The notes: generated by a model from the letters alone, not told the origin. 64,000 bases of DNA from an uncultured Oscillospiraceae bacterium (GCA_900763705.1 CAAFLG010000022.1:1-64000), one strand, 5' to 3'; positions 18,379 to 26,003 are shown, counted from the stretch's first letter. Numbers and translations: made by a program.

Positions 18379-18609
18379 ATGTTTGGAAAAAACAAAGAAA
18401 CAGTTAATGAGTGGAAGCACTACGATATAGCACGTGAGAATATGCAGCAATTTGCTATTTATATCTTGATGCCGATAGATCAAAACAATCCTGCTATTGT
18501 CCTAAATAATTGGTGCATGGACCATAATTGCTTTCCTGTAAGTTTTAGAGTAATCAATAGGCAGATTTATGCCGTAGTAAAGAAAAAATGCTTTTCTTCG
18601 CCATCATAA
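18379..18609 (+). CDS. Small AT-rich hypothetical ORF
   Basis: 76 residues from ATG 18379 (a TTG at 18370 is also in frame). No family recognised; no signal peptide or membrane segment. The middle reads NMQQFAIYILMPIDQNN. The DNA is far more AT-rich than either neighbour, which suggests foreign origin or a gene remnant. The only upstream ribosome signal is a weak AAAGGT 8 bp before the ATG. It ends directly at a strong terminator, so it is at least transcribed with the preceding gene. Confidence 0.45.
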   Translation: MFGKNKETVNEWKHYDIARENMQQFAIYILMPIDQNNPAIVLNNWCMDHNCFPVSFRVINRQIYAVVKKKCFSSPS

Positions 18610-18660
18610 GACCTCCTGCGTCCCTTCGTTTTTGATGGGAAGGCAGGAGGTCTTTCCTTT
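18609..18660 (+). terminator. Terminator with long branched stem
   Basis: AGACCTCCTGC pairs with GCAGGAGGTCT around an inner TCCC/GGGA; TTTCCTTTT follows. Confidence 0.8.
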
Positions 18661-18670
18661 TGCCGAAAAC

Positions 18671-18710
18671 AAGAAAAAACCCTTGAAATCATAGCGATTT
18701 CAAGGGTTTT
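18671..18710 (-). terminator. Terminator of the tRNA operon
   Basis: On the minus strand AAAACCCTTGAAATC / GATTTCAAGGGTTTT (15 bp, 5-nt loop), followed by TTCTTG. It starts right at the CCA end of tRNA-Val. Confidence 0.9.
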
Positions 18711-18786
18711 GGTGGAGACTGCTGGACTCGAACCAGTGACCTCCTGCGTGTGAAGCAGGCGCTCTAACCAGCTGAGCTAAGCCTCC
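18710..18786 (-). tRNA. tRNA-Val (CAC)
   Basis: 77 nt with encoded CCA. Acceptor GGAGGCT / AGTCTCC, D-loop AGCTGGTTAGA, anticodon stem CCTGC / GCAGG with loop TTCACAC (anticodon CAC, reading GUG), and TTCGAGTC T-arm. Last gene of a three-tRNA operon. Confidence 0.95.
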
Positions 18787-18790
18787 AAGT

Positions 18791-18865
18791 TGGTGACCCG
18801 TACGGGATTCGAACCCATGTTACAGCCGTGAAAGGGCCGTGTCTTAACCACTTGACCAACGGGCC
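18791..18865 (-). tRNA. tRNA-Glu (UUC)
   Basis: 75 nt with encoded CCA. Acceptor GGCCCGT / ACGGGTC, anticodon loop CTTTCAC (UUC), T-arm GGTTCGAATCC. Four bases upstream of tRNA-Val. Confidence 0.95.
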
Positions 18866-18901
18866 ATATGAGTCACGGGATGCTTTCGCATCCCGTGCAT
18901 T

Positions 18902-18978
18902 TGGTAGCGGCACCTGGATTTGAACCGGGGACACTGCGGGTATGAACCGCATGCTCTAGCCAGCTGAGCTATGCCGCC
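18902..18978 (-). tRNA. tRNA-Met (CAU), elongator type
   Basis: 77 nt with encoded CCA. Acceptor GGCGGCA / TGCCGCT, D-arm AGCTGGCTAGAGC, anticodon loop TTCATAC (CAU). Position 1 pairs with 72 and the start matches Bacillus elongator tRNA-Met, so it is not the initiator. First gene of the operon. A small hairpin (GGGATGC / GCATCCC) lies between it and tRNA-Glu. Confidence 0.93.
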
Positions 18979-19007
18979 AAATATTCCTGCTCGACAGGAC
19001 ACGAGCT

Positions 19008-19037
19008 ACTATACCAAATGAAGAGGGGCTTTGTCAA
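19008..19037 (-). promoter_or_regulatory. Strong promoter of the tRNA operon
   Basis: Minus strand TTGACA (perfect), 18-bp spacer, TATAGT, about 30 bp before tRNA-Met. Confidence 0.85.
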
Positions 19038-19074
19038 TAGGTTGTCCGAAAAAATTTTGGAATATTCCCAGAAT

Positions 19075-19107
19075 ACGGGGAGAGGGCGCGCCTCCTCCCC
19101 GTTTTTT
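19075..19107. terminator. Hairpin after guanine deaminase gene
   Basis: ACGGGGAG ... CTCCCCGT with a GGCGCGCC core. The T-run (GTTTTTT) is on the plus-strand side, so it is a better terminator for plus transcripts; it still lies just beyond the guaD stop on the minus strand. Confidence 0.5.
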
Positions 19108-19108
19108 G

Positions 19109-20368
19109 TCAGCAGACGACGTTTTTTCCCTCCGACCAGACGGAGACGATGTTGTGTCGGTGCATCATGTAGATCGCGCGCTCGAAGCGCTCGCGCACCG
19201 AGAGCGGATGCGCGGCCTCGGTAAAGTCGGAGTCGTCGACGACAATGGCGTGGAGCTTGTCGCCGGGGACAAAGCCGCCGTGGCCGCCGAAATACTCATG
19301 CCCCGCGGAGGAGCCGAGGTAGTAGCCCTCCTCGACGGTCAGAAATTCGTCCTTTCCGTCGCTCTGCATGTGGCGGAACTTCGACGCGCGGATGGACATG
19401 GTGATGACCTTGTTCATCGCGAGCAGCGCCCCGCCCGCGATGTCCGAGCCGAGGGTGACGAGGTTTCCCTCGCGAAGCAGTGTGCGCACGGGCGCGATGC
19501 CCGAGCAGATATTGATGTTCGACCCCGCGCAGTGCGCCGTGACGATGCCATGCTCGCGCATCGCCTCGCGCTCGCGCGCATCGGAGTGGACGCAGTGCGC
19601 CATCACGGTGTGGTCGTTCCAGAGGCCCGCGCGGTCATAGCTCTCCCAATACTGCGCGCAGTCGGGGCAGAGCTCCTTGACCCACGCGATCTCGCCCTTG
19701 TTTTCAGAAAGATGCGACTGGACATAGAGCCCGCGCTCGCGGGCGAGAGAACCGAGCCAGCGCATCAGCTCGTCGCTGCACGAGGGGGTGAAGCGCGGCG
19801 TCAGAATGGGCTTCACCGCCGTAAAGCGCGCACATTCGTCGAGCCAGCGCAGCGTTTCGCGCTTGGACTCCTCGGTCGTTTCCTGCAAGTCGGCGCTGCC
19901 GTTTCGGTCCATGTTGACCTTGCCGACATAGCCCGTGACGCCCGCCTTTTCAAGCTCCTCCATCAAAATGAGCGTCGCGTCCGTGTGGAGGGAGGAGAAC
20001 ATACAAACGCGCGTCGTGCCGCTCGTGATGAGGTCGCTTGCAAGCTTTTGGTAAATGCGGCGGGCGTAGTCACAGTCAGAAAAGCGCGCTTCGGTCTTGA
20101 AGGTGTAGGTGTTGAGCCAGTCGATGAGCGGCAGGTCCATGCCCATGCCGAGCATGGGATACTGCGGCGCGTGCAGGTGCATGTCGACAAAAGACGGCAT
20201 GATGAGGCTATCACCGTAGTCGATGACCTCGGCGTCGATATGCTGCGGCAGGGACTTTTCAACGCTTTTGATCGTGCCGTTGTCATCGAGCACGAGGCAG
20301 CCGTGCTCGATGATCTCGAGCGCACCGAGCGTGGGCACGGAGATGAGATGGCCTTTGAGGATCTTCAT
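19109..20368 (-). CDS. guaD: Guanine deaminase
   Basis: 419 residues, usual size. Amidohydrolase zinc ligands H64 and H66 (DMHLHAPQ), substrate and catalytic region H219-E222 (SHLSENKGE), H258 (MAHCVHS) and D309 (GSDIAGG). The APQYPMLGMGMDLPLIDWL segment is characteristic of guanine deaminases. It converts guanine to xanthine and ammonia, which xanthine phosphoribosyltransferase (xpt, 1.6 kb away) can reuse. ATG at 20368 with AAGGAG upstream. The 5' leader carries a purine-type riboswitch and a terminator. Confidence 0.93.
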   Translation of the reverse strand: MKILKGHLISVPTLGALEIIEHGCLVLDDNGTIKSVEKSLPQHIDAEVIDYGDSLIMPSFVDMHLHAPQYPMLGMGMDLPLIDWLNTYTFKTEARFSDCDYARRIYQKLASDLITSGTTRVCMFSSLHTDATLILMEELEKAGVTGYVGKVNMDRNGSADLQETTEESKRETLRWLDECARFTAVKPILTPRFTPSCSDELMRWLGSLARERGLYVQSHLSENKGEIAWVKELCPDCAQYWESYDRAGLWNDHTVMAHCVHSDAREREAMREHGIVTAHCAGSNINICSGIAPVRTLLREGNLVTLGSDIAGGALLAMNKVITMSIRASKFRHMQSDGKDEFLTVEEGYYLGSSAGHEYFGGHGGFVPGDKLHAIVVDDSDFTEAAHPLSVRERFERAIYMMHRHNIVSVWSEGKNVVC

Positions 20369-20400
20369 GCTGTTTCACTCCTTTTTCAGTAAAAAACTGC

Positions 20401-20444
20401 AAAAGAAAAAGCGTCCCCCCGGAAAATCCTCCGGAGAAACACTC
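20401..20444 (-). terminator. Riboswitch-controlled intrinsic terminator before guaD
   Basis: On the minus strand a 15-pair stem joins 20444-20430 to 20423-20409 (five G-U pairs, 6-nt loop GGATTT), followed by TTTTTCTTTT. Its first four bases (GAGT, 20444-20441) are also the 3' strand of aptamer helix P1, so P1 and the full terminator exclude each other. Confidence 0.75.
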
Positions 20445-20507
20445 ATAGCAGGGCCTTTGGGCGGCCGCGTAGAAACTTTCGCGCCAAGTCAGCGAAATTA
20501 TATGAGT
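20441..20507 (-). ncRNA. Purine-type riboswitch aptamer (guanine-class specificity base)
   Basis: 67 nt. P1 ACTCATA / TATGAGT (7 bp). J1/2 TAAT matches the CUCAUAUAAU consensus. P2 TTTCGC / GCGAAA closes an L2 containing GACTTGG (consensus GAUAUGG). J2/3 is GTTTCTAC, matching consensus. P3 is short (GGCC / GGCC) with 7-nt L3 GCCCAAA. The J3/1 base just before TATGAG is C, the guanine-type residue. Oddities are a P3 mismatch and a missing or changed A73 equivalent. Downstream gene (guanine deaminase) and terminator overlap support function. Confidence 0.82.
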
Positions 20508-20527
20508 TTTTTTCTCTTCTATAACAG

Positions 20528-20556
20528 AGCATAGCACACGGGAGGGGAGAAAGCAA
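20528..20556 (-). promoter_or_regulatory. Possible promoter for the guaD riboswitch leader
   Basis: Minus strand TTGCTT, 17-bp spacer, TATGCT, about 20 bp before the aptamer. The -35 is weak. Confidence 0.4.
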
Positions 20557-20580
20557 GCGAAAGCGCGCGGCAAGGCATGG

Positions 20581-20607
20581 TCATATCGCGCCCACTGCGC
20601 ACATAAG
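20581..20607 (+). promoter_or_regulatory. Possible sigma-E-like promoter for spoIIP
   Basis: GTCATATC then CACATAAG about 12 bp later resembles the sigma-E pair (TCATATT / CATACAAT). Bacillus spoIIP is sigma-E dependent. The spacing is slightly short, so this is tentative. Confidence 0.35.
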
Positions 20608-20629
20608 CTTTGCCAAGAGGTGAGGCACA

Positions 20630-21796
20630 ATGGAAAAAAATCGGACAAGACGCTTCCTGCGGGGGGCGCTCTCCCTTGCGCTTGCAGGGGTAACGCTCTG
20701 GGGCGTGAGCGTGACGGCCCCGGCGCAGGACGCGCGCTCTGCGCTCATCGCGCTGCGCGAGGGCGGGGAACTGGGCGTGATGCTGCTGCGCTGGGAGCGG
20801 GGCGCGCTCGCAAGCGATGCGCTGAGCGCGCCGGTATCGCTTGCGCTGCGCATGACGCCGCTGCTGCGCGAGGGCGGGGACGAGATCGCGCAGGCGTGGT
20901 CGACGGAGCTGGAGCAGCCGCCGAATGAGGGCGAAGGCGGCGCGGATGACGCGCAGGACAAAGAGGGCACGGTGCTCTCGCAGCCCGTGACCACCGGGGA
21001 GCTGAAGGTGACGGAAAACGGCGTGACCGCGCGCACGCTCAAACCCTCCGACCCCTCGGGCTACACGGTATGCGGCAATGTGTACATCAACAACGGCTCG
21101 AGCGCGGCGCTCGATGCCTCGATGCTCTCGGGCGGCTATGCCGCCTTGCTCGGCGCGCAGGGGCCGCAGGTGCTCATCATCCACACGCACGCGACGGAGA
21201 GCTACACGATGCCCGCGGGCGCGGAATACGAGGCGTCGGACACCTTCCGCACGACGGACACGCGCTGCAACATGGTGCGCATCGGCGACGAGATGGCGCA
21301 GGTGATGAGCGAGGCGGGCCTTGGCGTGGTGCACGACCGCACGCTCCACGACTATCCGAGCTACTCCGGCTCCTACGACCGCTCGCTCAAGGCCATCGAG
21401 GAGTATTTGCAGCGCTACCCGACGATCTCCTTCGTGCTCGATGTGCACCGCGACGCGGTGCAGGACGCGAACGGGAATCAGTTCAAGCTCCTCTGCGGCG
21501 AGGATCGGAACGCCGCGCAGCTTGAGTTTGTCATCGGCTCGAACGGCGGCGGACTGAGCCACGAGCAATGGCGCGAGAACTTAAAGCTCGCCTGCGCGGT
21601 GCAGGAAACGCTGTATCGCGATCACCCCACGCTCATGCGTCCCATCACCGTGCGCAACTCCCGCTACAACCAGCACAAGACGACCGGCTCGCTCCTTGTC
21701 GAGGTCGGCACGGCGGGCAATTCGCTCGAGGAGGCCGTCAACGGCGCGCGGCTTTTTGCCGCGGGCTTCGCCGAAACGATACAAAATAAAGAATAA
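20630..21796 (+). CDS. spoIIP: Stage II sporulation protein P, N-acetylmuramoyl-L-alanine amidase
   Basis: 388 residues. N-terminal membrane/signal segment (about 9-30), an acidic Gln/Glu-rich linker (95-115), then the SpoIIP amidase domain with LIIHTHATESYT (zinc ligands H185/H187 and E190), LDVHRDA near 285 and a C-terminal VEVGTAGNS. It works with SpoIID and SpoIIM to strip septal peptidoglycan and drive engulfment of the forespore. ATG 20630 with AGAGGTGAGG upstream. Its presence argues that the organism forms spores. Confidence 0.93.
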   Translation: MEKNRTRRFLRGALSLALAGVTLWGVSVTAPAQDARSALIALREGGELGVMLLRWERGALASDALSAPVSLALRMTPLLREGGDEIAQAWSTELEQPPNEGEGGADDAQDKEGTVLSQPVTTGELKVTENGVTARTLKPSDPSGYTVCGNVYINNGSSAALDASMLSGGYAALLGAQGPQVLIIHTHATESYTMPAGAEYEASDTFRTTDTRCNMVRIGDEMAQVMSEAGLGVVHDRTLHDYPSYSGSYDRSLKAIEEYLQRYPTISFVLDVHRDAVQDANGNQFKLLCGEDRNAAQLEFVIGSNGGGLSHEQWRENLKLACAVQETLYRDHPTLMRPITVRNSRYNQHKTTGSLLVEVGTAGNSLEEAVNGARLFAAGFAETIQNKE

Positions 21797-21865
21797 ACGC
21801 ACCATCGTCGCCCGAATAGACGGAAAGAGACAAAAAATAAGTAAATTCTTGTCAAAGTTGCCCTG

Positions 21866-21894
21866 TTGCAATCTGCACAAAAATCCTGTTTAAT
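21866..21894 (+). promoter_or_regulatory. SigA-type promoter for xpt
   Basis: TTGCAA (21866-21871), 17-bp spacer, TTTAAT (21889-21894). This leaves a leader of only about 40 nt, too short for a purine aptamer. Confidence 0.65.
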
Positions 21895-21938
21895 GAAAGT
21901 TACATCAATTCGATCATTCCATTCAGGAGGGGTATTCT

Positions 21939-22517
21939 ATGGAGCTTCTTCAGGAGCGCATCCGTCGCGAGGGCAGAGTCCTGCCCGGCAACATCGTCAA
22001 GGTCGACGGTTTCCTCAATCACCGCGTCGACACCCGTCTGCTCGAGGACATCGCGGACGAGTTCGCCAAGCATTTCGACACCAGCAAGATCACAGTCGTT
22101 CTGACGGCGGAGGCCAGCGGCATCGCACTTGCGACCATCTGCGCGCAGAAGTACGGCGTTCCCATGCTCTTCGCCAAGAAGGCCAAGAGCGACAACATCG
22201 AAAGCGGCCTCTATCAGAGCGAGGTGTTCTCCTACACCTACAAGAAGAAGGTCACGCTGCTCGTCTCTCAGGAGTGGCTGAACGCGGACGATCACGTGCT
22301 CATCATCGACGACTTCATGGCCAACGGCTTCGCCGTGCAGGGCCTTGTCGATATCGTCAATGCCGCGGGCGCGAAGCTCGAGGGCATCGGCATCGCCGTG
22401 GAAAAGGGCTTCCAGGGCGGCGGCGACCGTTTCCGCGCAAGCGGCATCCCCTACAAGGCGCTCGCCGTCATCGAAAAGGCGGACGAGAACGGTTTCGTGT
22501 TCCGGGAGGAAGAGTAA
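21939..22517 (+). CDS. xpt: Xanthine phosphoribosyltransferase
   Basis: 192 residues, the standard length. N-terminal MELLQERIRREG and the type I PRTase PRPP loop IIDDFMANG at about 122-130 are diagnostic. It converts xanthine plus PRPP to XMP. With guanine deaminase nearby, guanine could be salvaged as xanthine to XMP to GMP. AGGAGG 10 bp upstream of ATG 21939. Unlike Bacillus xpt it has no purine riboswitch in front; the riboswitch sits on guaD instead. Confidence 0.95.
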   Translation: MELLQERIRREGRVLPGNIVKVDGFLNHRVDTRLLEDIADEFAKHFDTSKITVVLTAEASGIALATICAQKYGVPMLFAKKAKSDNIESGLYQSEVFSYTYKKKVTLLVSQEWLNADDHVLIIDDFMANGFAVQGLVDIVNAAGAKLEGIGIAVEKGFQGGGDRFRASGIPYKALAVIEKADENGFVFREEE

Positions 22518-22523
22518 GACTTC

Positions 22524-22563
22524 AAAAAAGAGAGGCTGTCCATCCGGCCAGCCTCTCTTTTTT
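22524..22563. terminator. Bidirectional terminator after xpt
   Basis: AAAAAAGAGAGGCTG / CAGCCTCTCTTTTTT with a 10-nt loop; also serves the convergent nitrilase gene. Confidence 0.9.
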
Positions 22564-22580
22564 GAGTTTTGGATCGGCGC

Positions 22581-23369
22581 TTACAGCCGGTAGAGTTCGG
22601 GCCTTCTGTCGTGGAAGACGGGGACGGCGGCGCGGAGGGGACGGATGCAGGAGAGGTCTAAGTCGGCGGACAAAATCTCCTCTTCCCCGCCGCCTTGCAC
22701 GAGCACCGTACCGAGCGGGTCTATGACGCGCGAAAAGCCGCCGTAGACCGTGCCGTCGCGCGCGCCGCAGGCATTGCAGGAGACAACATAGAGCTGGTTT
22801 TCGATGGCGCGGGCGGCGGTGAGCGTCTCCCAGTGGTATTGGCGCGCCGCCGTCCACTGGGCGGGCAGGAACATGACCTGCGCCCCGCGCAGCGCAAGCG
22901 TGCGCCAGAGCTCGGGGAAGCGCAGCTCGTAGCAGATGAGAAGACCGCAGCGCACGCCGTCGAGCGTGAAGGTGACGAGATGGTTCCCGGGGGTGTAGAC
23001 CTCGTGCTCGCCCATGGGCGTGAAAGGGTGCGTCTTGTCGTATTCTGCAAGGCAGGCGCCCGCGCGGTCAAAGACGCAGGCGGTGTTGTAGATGCGACCG
23101 CCGCGTTTGTTTGAGACGCTCCCCGCGACGATGTTGACATTCAGCTCGCGCGCAAGCGGGGAAAAGCGCGCGCGGACGGCCTTCGTGTCCTCATCGCTCG
23201 CCCCGGCAAGGTCGCCCGCGGGCATGAAGCCCGTGTTCCACGTTTCGGGCAGAACGATCACGTCGGGCGCGGTCTCGCGCGCGGCGCGGCGGATGAGCGC
23301 CTCGGCGCGGTCAAAGTTTTCTTTTCCTGCGAGCGAGCGCATATTCATCTGGATGACGCTGACTTTCAT
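22581..23369 (-). CDS. Carbon-nitrogen hydrolase, nitrilase family (omega-amidase-like)
   Basis: 262 residues. The Glu-Lys-Cys triad is complete: E42 (LPETW), K112 (YDKTHPF) and C146 (LICYELRFPE). The LRFPELWR and HWETLTAARAIENQ signatures match omega-amidase/YafV-like branch enzymes that hydrolyse alpha-ketoglutaramate or similar amides. Start at 23369 chosen because GGAGG lies 8 bp upstream; a TTG at 23384 overlaps that ribosome site. It has its own consensus promoter. Confidence 0.88.
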   Translation of the reverse strand: MKVSVIQMNMRSLAGKENFDRAEALIRRAARETAPDVIVLPETWNTGFMPAGDLAGASDEDTKAVRARFSPLARELNVNIVAGSVSNKRGGRIYNTACVFDRAGACLAEYDKTHPFTPMGEHEVYTPGNHLVTFTLDGVRCGLLICYELRFPELWRTLALRGAQVMFLPAQWTAARQYHWETLTAARAIENQLYVVSCNACGARDGTVYGGFSRVIDPLGTVLVQGGGEEEILSADLDLSCIRPLRAAVPVFHDRRPELYRL

Positions 23370-23401
23370 GGCGGTATCCTCCAAAATGTTCTGATACCGC
23401 C

Positions 23402-23430
23402 ATTATACGAAAAATTCGCGGCCATTGCAA
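23402..23430 (-). promoter_or_regulatory. SigA-type promoter for the nitrilase-family gene
   Basis: Minus strand TTGCAA, 17-bp spacer, perfect TATAAT (23407-23402). Confidence 0.8.
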
Positions 23431-23438
23431 CGCACAGA

Positions 23439-23466
23439 AAAAAAGACGGCCGAAGCCGTCTTTTTT
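23439..23466 (-). terminator. Terminator downstream of the metal ATPase locus
   Basis: AAAAAAGACGGC / GCCGTCTTTTTT with a 4-nt loop; on the minus strand it follows repeat copy A and would stop transcripts from the ATPase gene. Confidence 0.85.
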
Positions 23467-23480
23467 CGTATCGAAGCTGT

Positions 23481-23659
23481 CAAAAGGCCTCGCAGAGTTT
23501 GCGCCGCGCACGGCGCAAATAATCTTGATCGTAATTTCCGACGACATGTGCGTCGGAAATTACACTTCTCGCTCCGCAAACGTGCGCGCCTACGGCGCGT
23601 GCGCTGCAGCGGAGTGATATCTCCTCTCAACGAAGTGACGAAAGTCACTTCGTTGAAGT
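23481..23659 (-). repeat. Multi-hairpin structured repeat, copy A
   Basis: About 179 bp, sense taken as the strand of the upstream ATPase gene. Hairpin 3: 13 bp, 23627-23639 with 23644-23656. Branched hairpin 2: CTCCGC / GCGGAG outer stem (23572-23577, 23609-23614) around CGCGCC / GGCGCG. Hairpin 1: 13 bp, 23531-23543 with 23551-23563, 7-nt loop. Hairpin 0: 9 bp, 23498-23506 with 23511-23519, loop TGCG in the sense. It shares loops and linkers with copies B and C although stems differ. The ATPase stop codon lies inside hairpin 3. Confidence 0.88.
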
Positions 23660-25528
23660 GCGCAGCGCTCTGATTGCATTGAGAACCGCTAAGACCATCA
23701 CGCCGACGTCGGCGAAGATGGCGGCCCACATATTGGCAAGGCCCAGCGCGCCGAGGACGAGGCACAGCGCCTTGATGCCGAGGGCGAAGACGATGTTTTC
23801 ATACACGATGCGCAGGCACTTGCGCGAGATCCGGATGCCTCTGGCGATCTTCATCGGGTCATCGTCCATGAGCACCACGTCGGCGGCTTCGATGGCGGCG
23901 TCGGAGCCCATCGCGCCCATGGCGATGCCGATGTCCGCGCGGGAGAGCACGGGCGCGTCGTTGATGCCGTCGCCGACAAAGGCGAGGCACTCGCCGCTCC
24001 CCTTTTCGCCGAGCAGACGCTCGACCTCACTGACCTTGCCGCCCGGCAGCAGCTCCGCGCGGAAATCGTCCACGCCAAGCTCCTCCGCGACCTTGGCGGC
24101 GACCTTCTGAATGTCGCCTGTGAGCATGACGGTCTTGCGCACGCCCGCGCGCCTCAGCGCGGCAATGGCCTCGCGCGCGTTGCTCTTCACCACGTCGGAG
24201 ATCACGATATGGCCGGCGTACTCGCCGTCGACCGCCATGTGGACGATCGTGCCGACGCTGCGGCACTCCTGCCACTTGACGCCCAGCTCATCCATGAGCC
24301 GGCCATTGCCGGCGGCAACGCTGTGCCCGTCAACGGTGGCGACCACGCCGCGGCCGCTGCGCTCTTCAATGTCTGTCACGCGCGAGCGGTCAAGCTCGCC
24401 GCCGCAGGCCTTTTGCAGGCTCTTGCTGATCGGATGCGAGGACGCGCACTCGGCGAGCGCCGCGTACGCAAGGAGCTTGCGCTCCTCCATGGGGCTGTGG
24501 TGCACGGCCGTGACCTCGAACACGCCCTGCGTGAGCGTGCCGGTCTTGTCAAAGACGACGGTCTTCGTTTTCGACAGGGCCTCAAGATAGTTCGAGCCTT
24601 TGATGAGGATGCCCTCGCGGCTCGCCCCGCCAAGGCCCGCGAAAAAGCTGAGCGGGATACTGATGACGAGCGCACAGGGGCAGGAGATCACGAGGAACGT
24701 GAGCGCGCGGTAGACCCACACGCCCCACGCGGCGGGAGAGCCGCTGATGAGATTAAAAAGCGGCGGCAGCACGGCAAGCGCCAGCGCGCCGTAGCACACA
24801 GCGGGCGTGTAGACGCGGGCAAAGCGGGAGATGAAGTTTTCCGAGCGGGACTTGTGGCTGCTGGAGTTTTCCACCAGCTCGAGGATCTTCGACACCGTGG
24901 ATTCGCCGAAGGCCTTCGTCGTTCTGACCTTGAGAACACCTGTCATGTTGATGCAGCCGCTGACGATCTCGTCGCCGGTCATCACGTCGCGCGGCAGGCT
25001 CTCACCCGTGAGCGCCGCGGTGTTGAGCGTGGACGCGCCCTCGATGACAACGCCGTCGAGCGGGACCTTCTCGCCCGGCTGCACGACGATGACCGAGCCG
25101 ACGGCGACCTCGTCGGGGTCGACCTGCTCGAGCTTGCCGTCGCGCTCGATGTTGGCGTAGTCGGGGCGAATGTCCATCAGAGAAGCGATGCTGCGGCGGG
25201 ACTTGCCCACCGCGCAGCTCTGGAACAGCTCGCCGATCTGGTAGAAGAGCATGACCGCGACGGCCTCGGCATAGTCGCCGCTCTTTTCGTAGACGGCGAG
25301 CGCGATGGCGCCGATGGTGGCGACTGCCATCAGGAAGTTTTCATCGAACACCTGATGGTTGCAGATGCCCTTCCATGCCTTGCGCAGAATGTCGTAGCCG
25401 ATGGTGACATAGGCGGCGAAGTAGAGCGTGGTGGAGACGAGCATCGGCATGGGAATGAACTTCGCGGCGAGGAACAGCACCGCCGCGATCAGGATGCGAT
25501 AAAGCATCTTTTTCTGCTTTTTTGTCAT
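23645..25528 (-). CDS. cadA: Heavy-metal P1B-type ATPase (Cd/Zn/Pb exporter type), no N-terminal HMA domain
   Basis: 627 residues. Phosphatase TGES at 174-177, metal-site CPC at 283-285, phosphorylated D327 in DKTGTLTQG, HP motif in SSHPIS and hinge GDGINDAP are all present. The last membrane helix reads FADVGVMVLAVLNA, typical of zinc/cadmium pumps. It lacks the usual N-terminal metal-binding domain, which is encoded as the separate HMA protein just upstream. ATG 25528 with GGTGG upstream. Divergent from an ArsR-type regulator. The final codons (TSTK-stop) run into structured repeat A. Confidence 0.92.
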   Translation of the reverse strand: MTKKQKKMLYRILIAAVLFLAAKFIPMPMLVSTTLYFAAYVTIGYDILRKAWKGICNHQVFDENFLMAVATIGAIALAVYEKSGDYAEAVAVMLFYQIGELFQSCAVGKSRRSIASLMDIRPDYANIERDGKLEQVDPDEVAVGSVIVVQPGEKVPLDGVVIEGASTLNTAALTGESLPRDVMTGDEIVSGCINMTGVLKVRTTKAFGESTVSKILELVENSSSHKSRSENFISRFARVYTPAVCYGALALAVLPPLFNLISGSPAAWGVWVYRALTFLVISCPCALVISIPLSFFAGLGGASREGILIKGSNYLEALSKTKTVVFDKTGTLTQGVFEVTAVHHSPMEERKLLAYAALAECASSHPISKSLQKACGGELDRSRVTDIEERSGRGVVATVDGHSVAAGNGRLMDELGVKWQECRSVGTIVHMAVDGEYAGHIVISDVVKSNAREAIAALRRAGVRKTVMLTGDIQKVAAKVAEELGVDDFRAELLPGGKVSEVERLLGEKGSGECLAFVGDGINDAPVLSRADIGIAMGAMGSDAAIEAADVVLMDDDPMKIARGIRISRKCLRIVYENIVFALGIKALCLVLGALGLANMWAAIFADVGVMVLAVLNAIRALRTSTK

Positions 25529-25594
25529 GGGATGACCACCTTTCAAAAAGCGCCCCGGTGCGTTCGTCCGGGGCGAAGGGAGGGGGAGAATCTC

Positions 25595-25813
25595 TTACAG
25601 ATAGATCTCGCAGTCGTCCTCGACCTTCTTGCAATTCTTGAGGACGGCCTTCATCACGCTCTTGGGGTCCTGACCCTCGGCGAACTCGACGGTCATCTTC
25701 TGGGTCATGAAGTTCACGACGGCGTCGGCAACGCCCTCGGTCTTCTTGGTGGCCTGCTCCATAAGGTTGGCGCAGTTGGCGCAGTCGACTTCGACCTGAT
25801 AGGTCTTTTTCAT
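25595..25813 (-). CDS. Stand-alone HMA heavy-metal-binding protein
   Basis: 72 residues, one ferredoxin-like HMA domain. The metal-binding pair is C11 and C14 in DCANCA. It probably delivers metal to, or senses it for, the ATPase encoded 66 bp downstream, replacing that pump's missing N-terminal domain. AAGGAG lies just upstream of the ATG. First gene of the divergent metal-resistance operon. Confidence 0.88.
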   Translation of the reverse strand: MKKTYQVEVDCANCANLMEQATKKTEGVADAVVNFMTQKMTVEFAEGQDPKSVMKAVLKNCKKVEDDCEIYL

Positions 25814-25848
25814 GGTATGTTTCTCCTTTTCGGCACAAAATATTTAAC

Positions 25849-25868
25849 GATTAAGCGCTTGTTTAATC
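25849..25868. promoter_or_regulatory. Likely ArsR/SmtB-family operator
   Basis: Inverted repeat GATTAAGCGCTTGTTTAATC (6-bp arms, 8-bp centre containing AAGCGCTT). It overlaps the -35 of the regulator promoter and lies between the divergent HMA and regulator genes, where CadC/SmtB-type repressors bind. Confidence 0.7.
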
Positions 25869-25887
25869 TTGATGACCGTACTATAAT
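25859..25887 (+). promoter_or_regulatory. Promoter for the ArsR-AraC regulator gene
   Basis: TTGTTT (25859-25864), 17-bp spacer, perfect TATAAT (25882-25887); the -35 is inside the operator, implying autoregulation. Confidence 0.75.
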
Positions 25888-26003
25888 GTCCGCAAAGGCA
25901 AAAGTCAAGGCGCGAGCGCGCGTCTCTTCCGTTTGGGCGAAACAAACTTCCAAACGGGATAGAAACTGCGCGCTGCGAGCGAAAAAGAAAGGCGGAAAAC
26001 ACG

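Noticed and set aside
22524..22563. Fourth copy of the multi-hairpin repeat
   Set aside because: It shares the TTCAA...TTGAG ends of hairpin 3 but none of the other stems, loops or the GATCAA linker; treated as an ordinary terminator.
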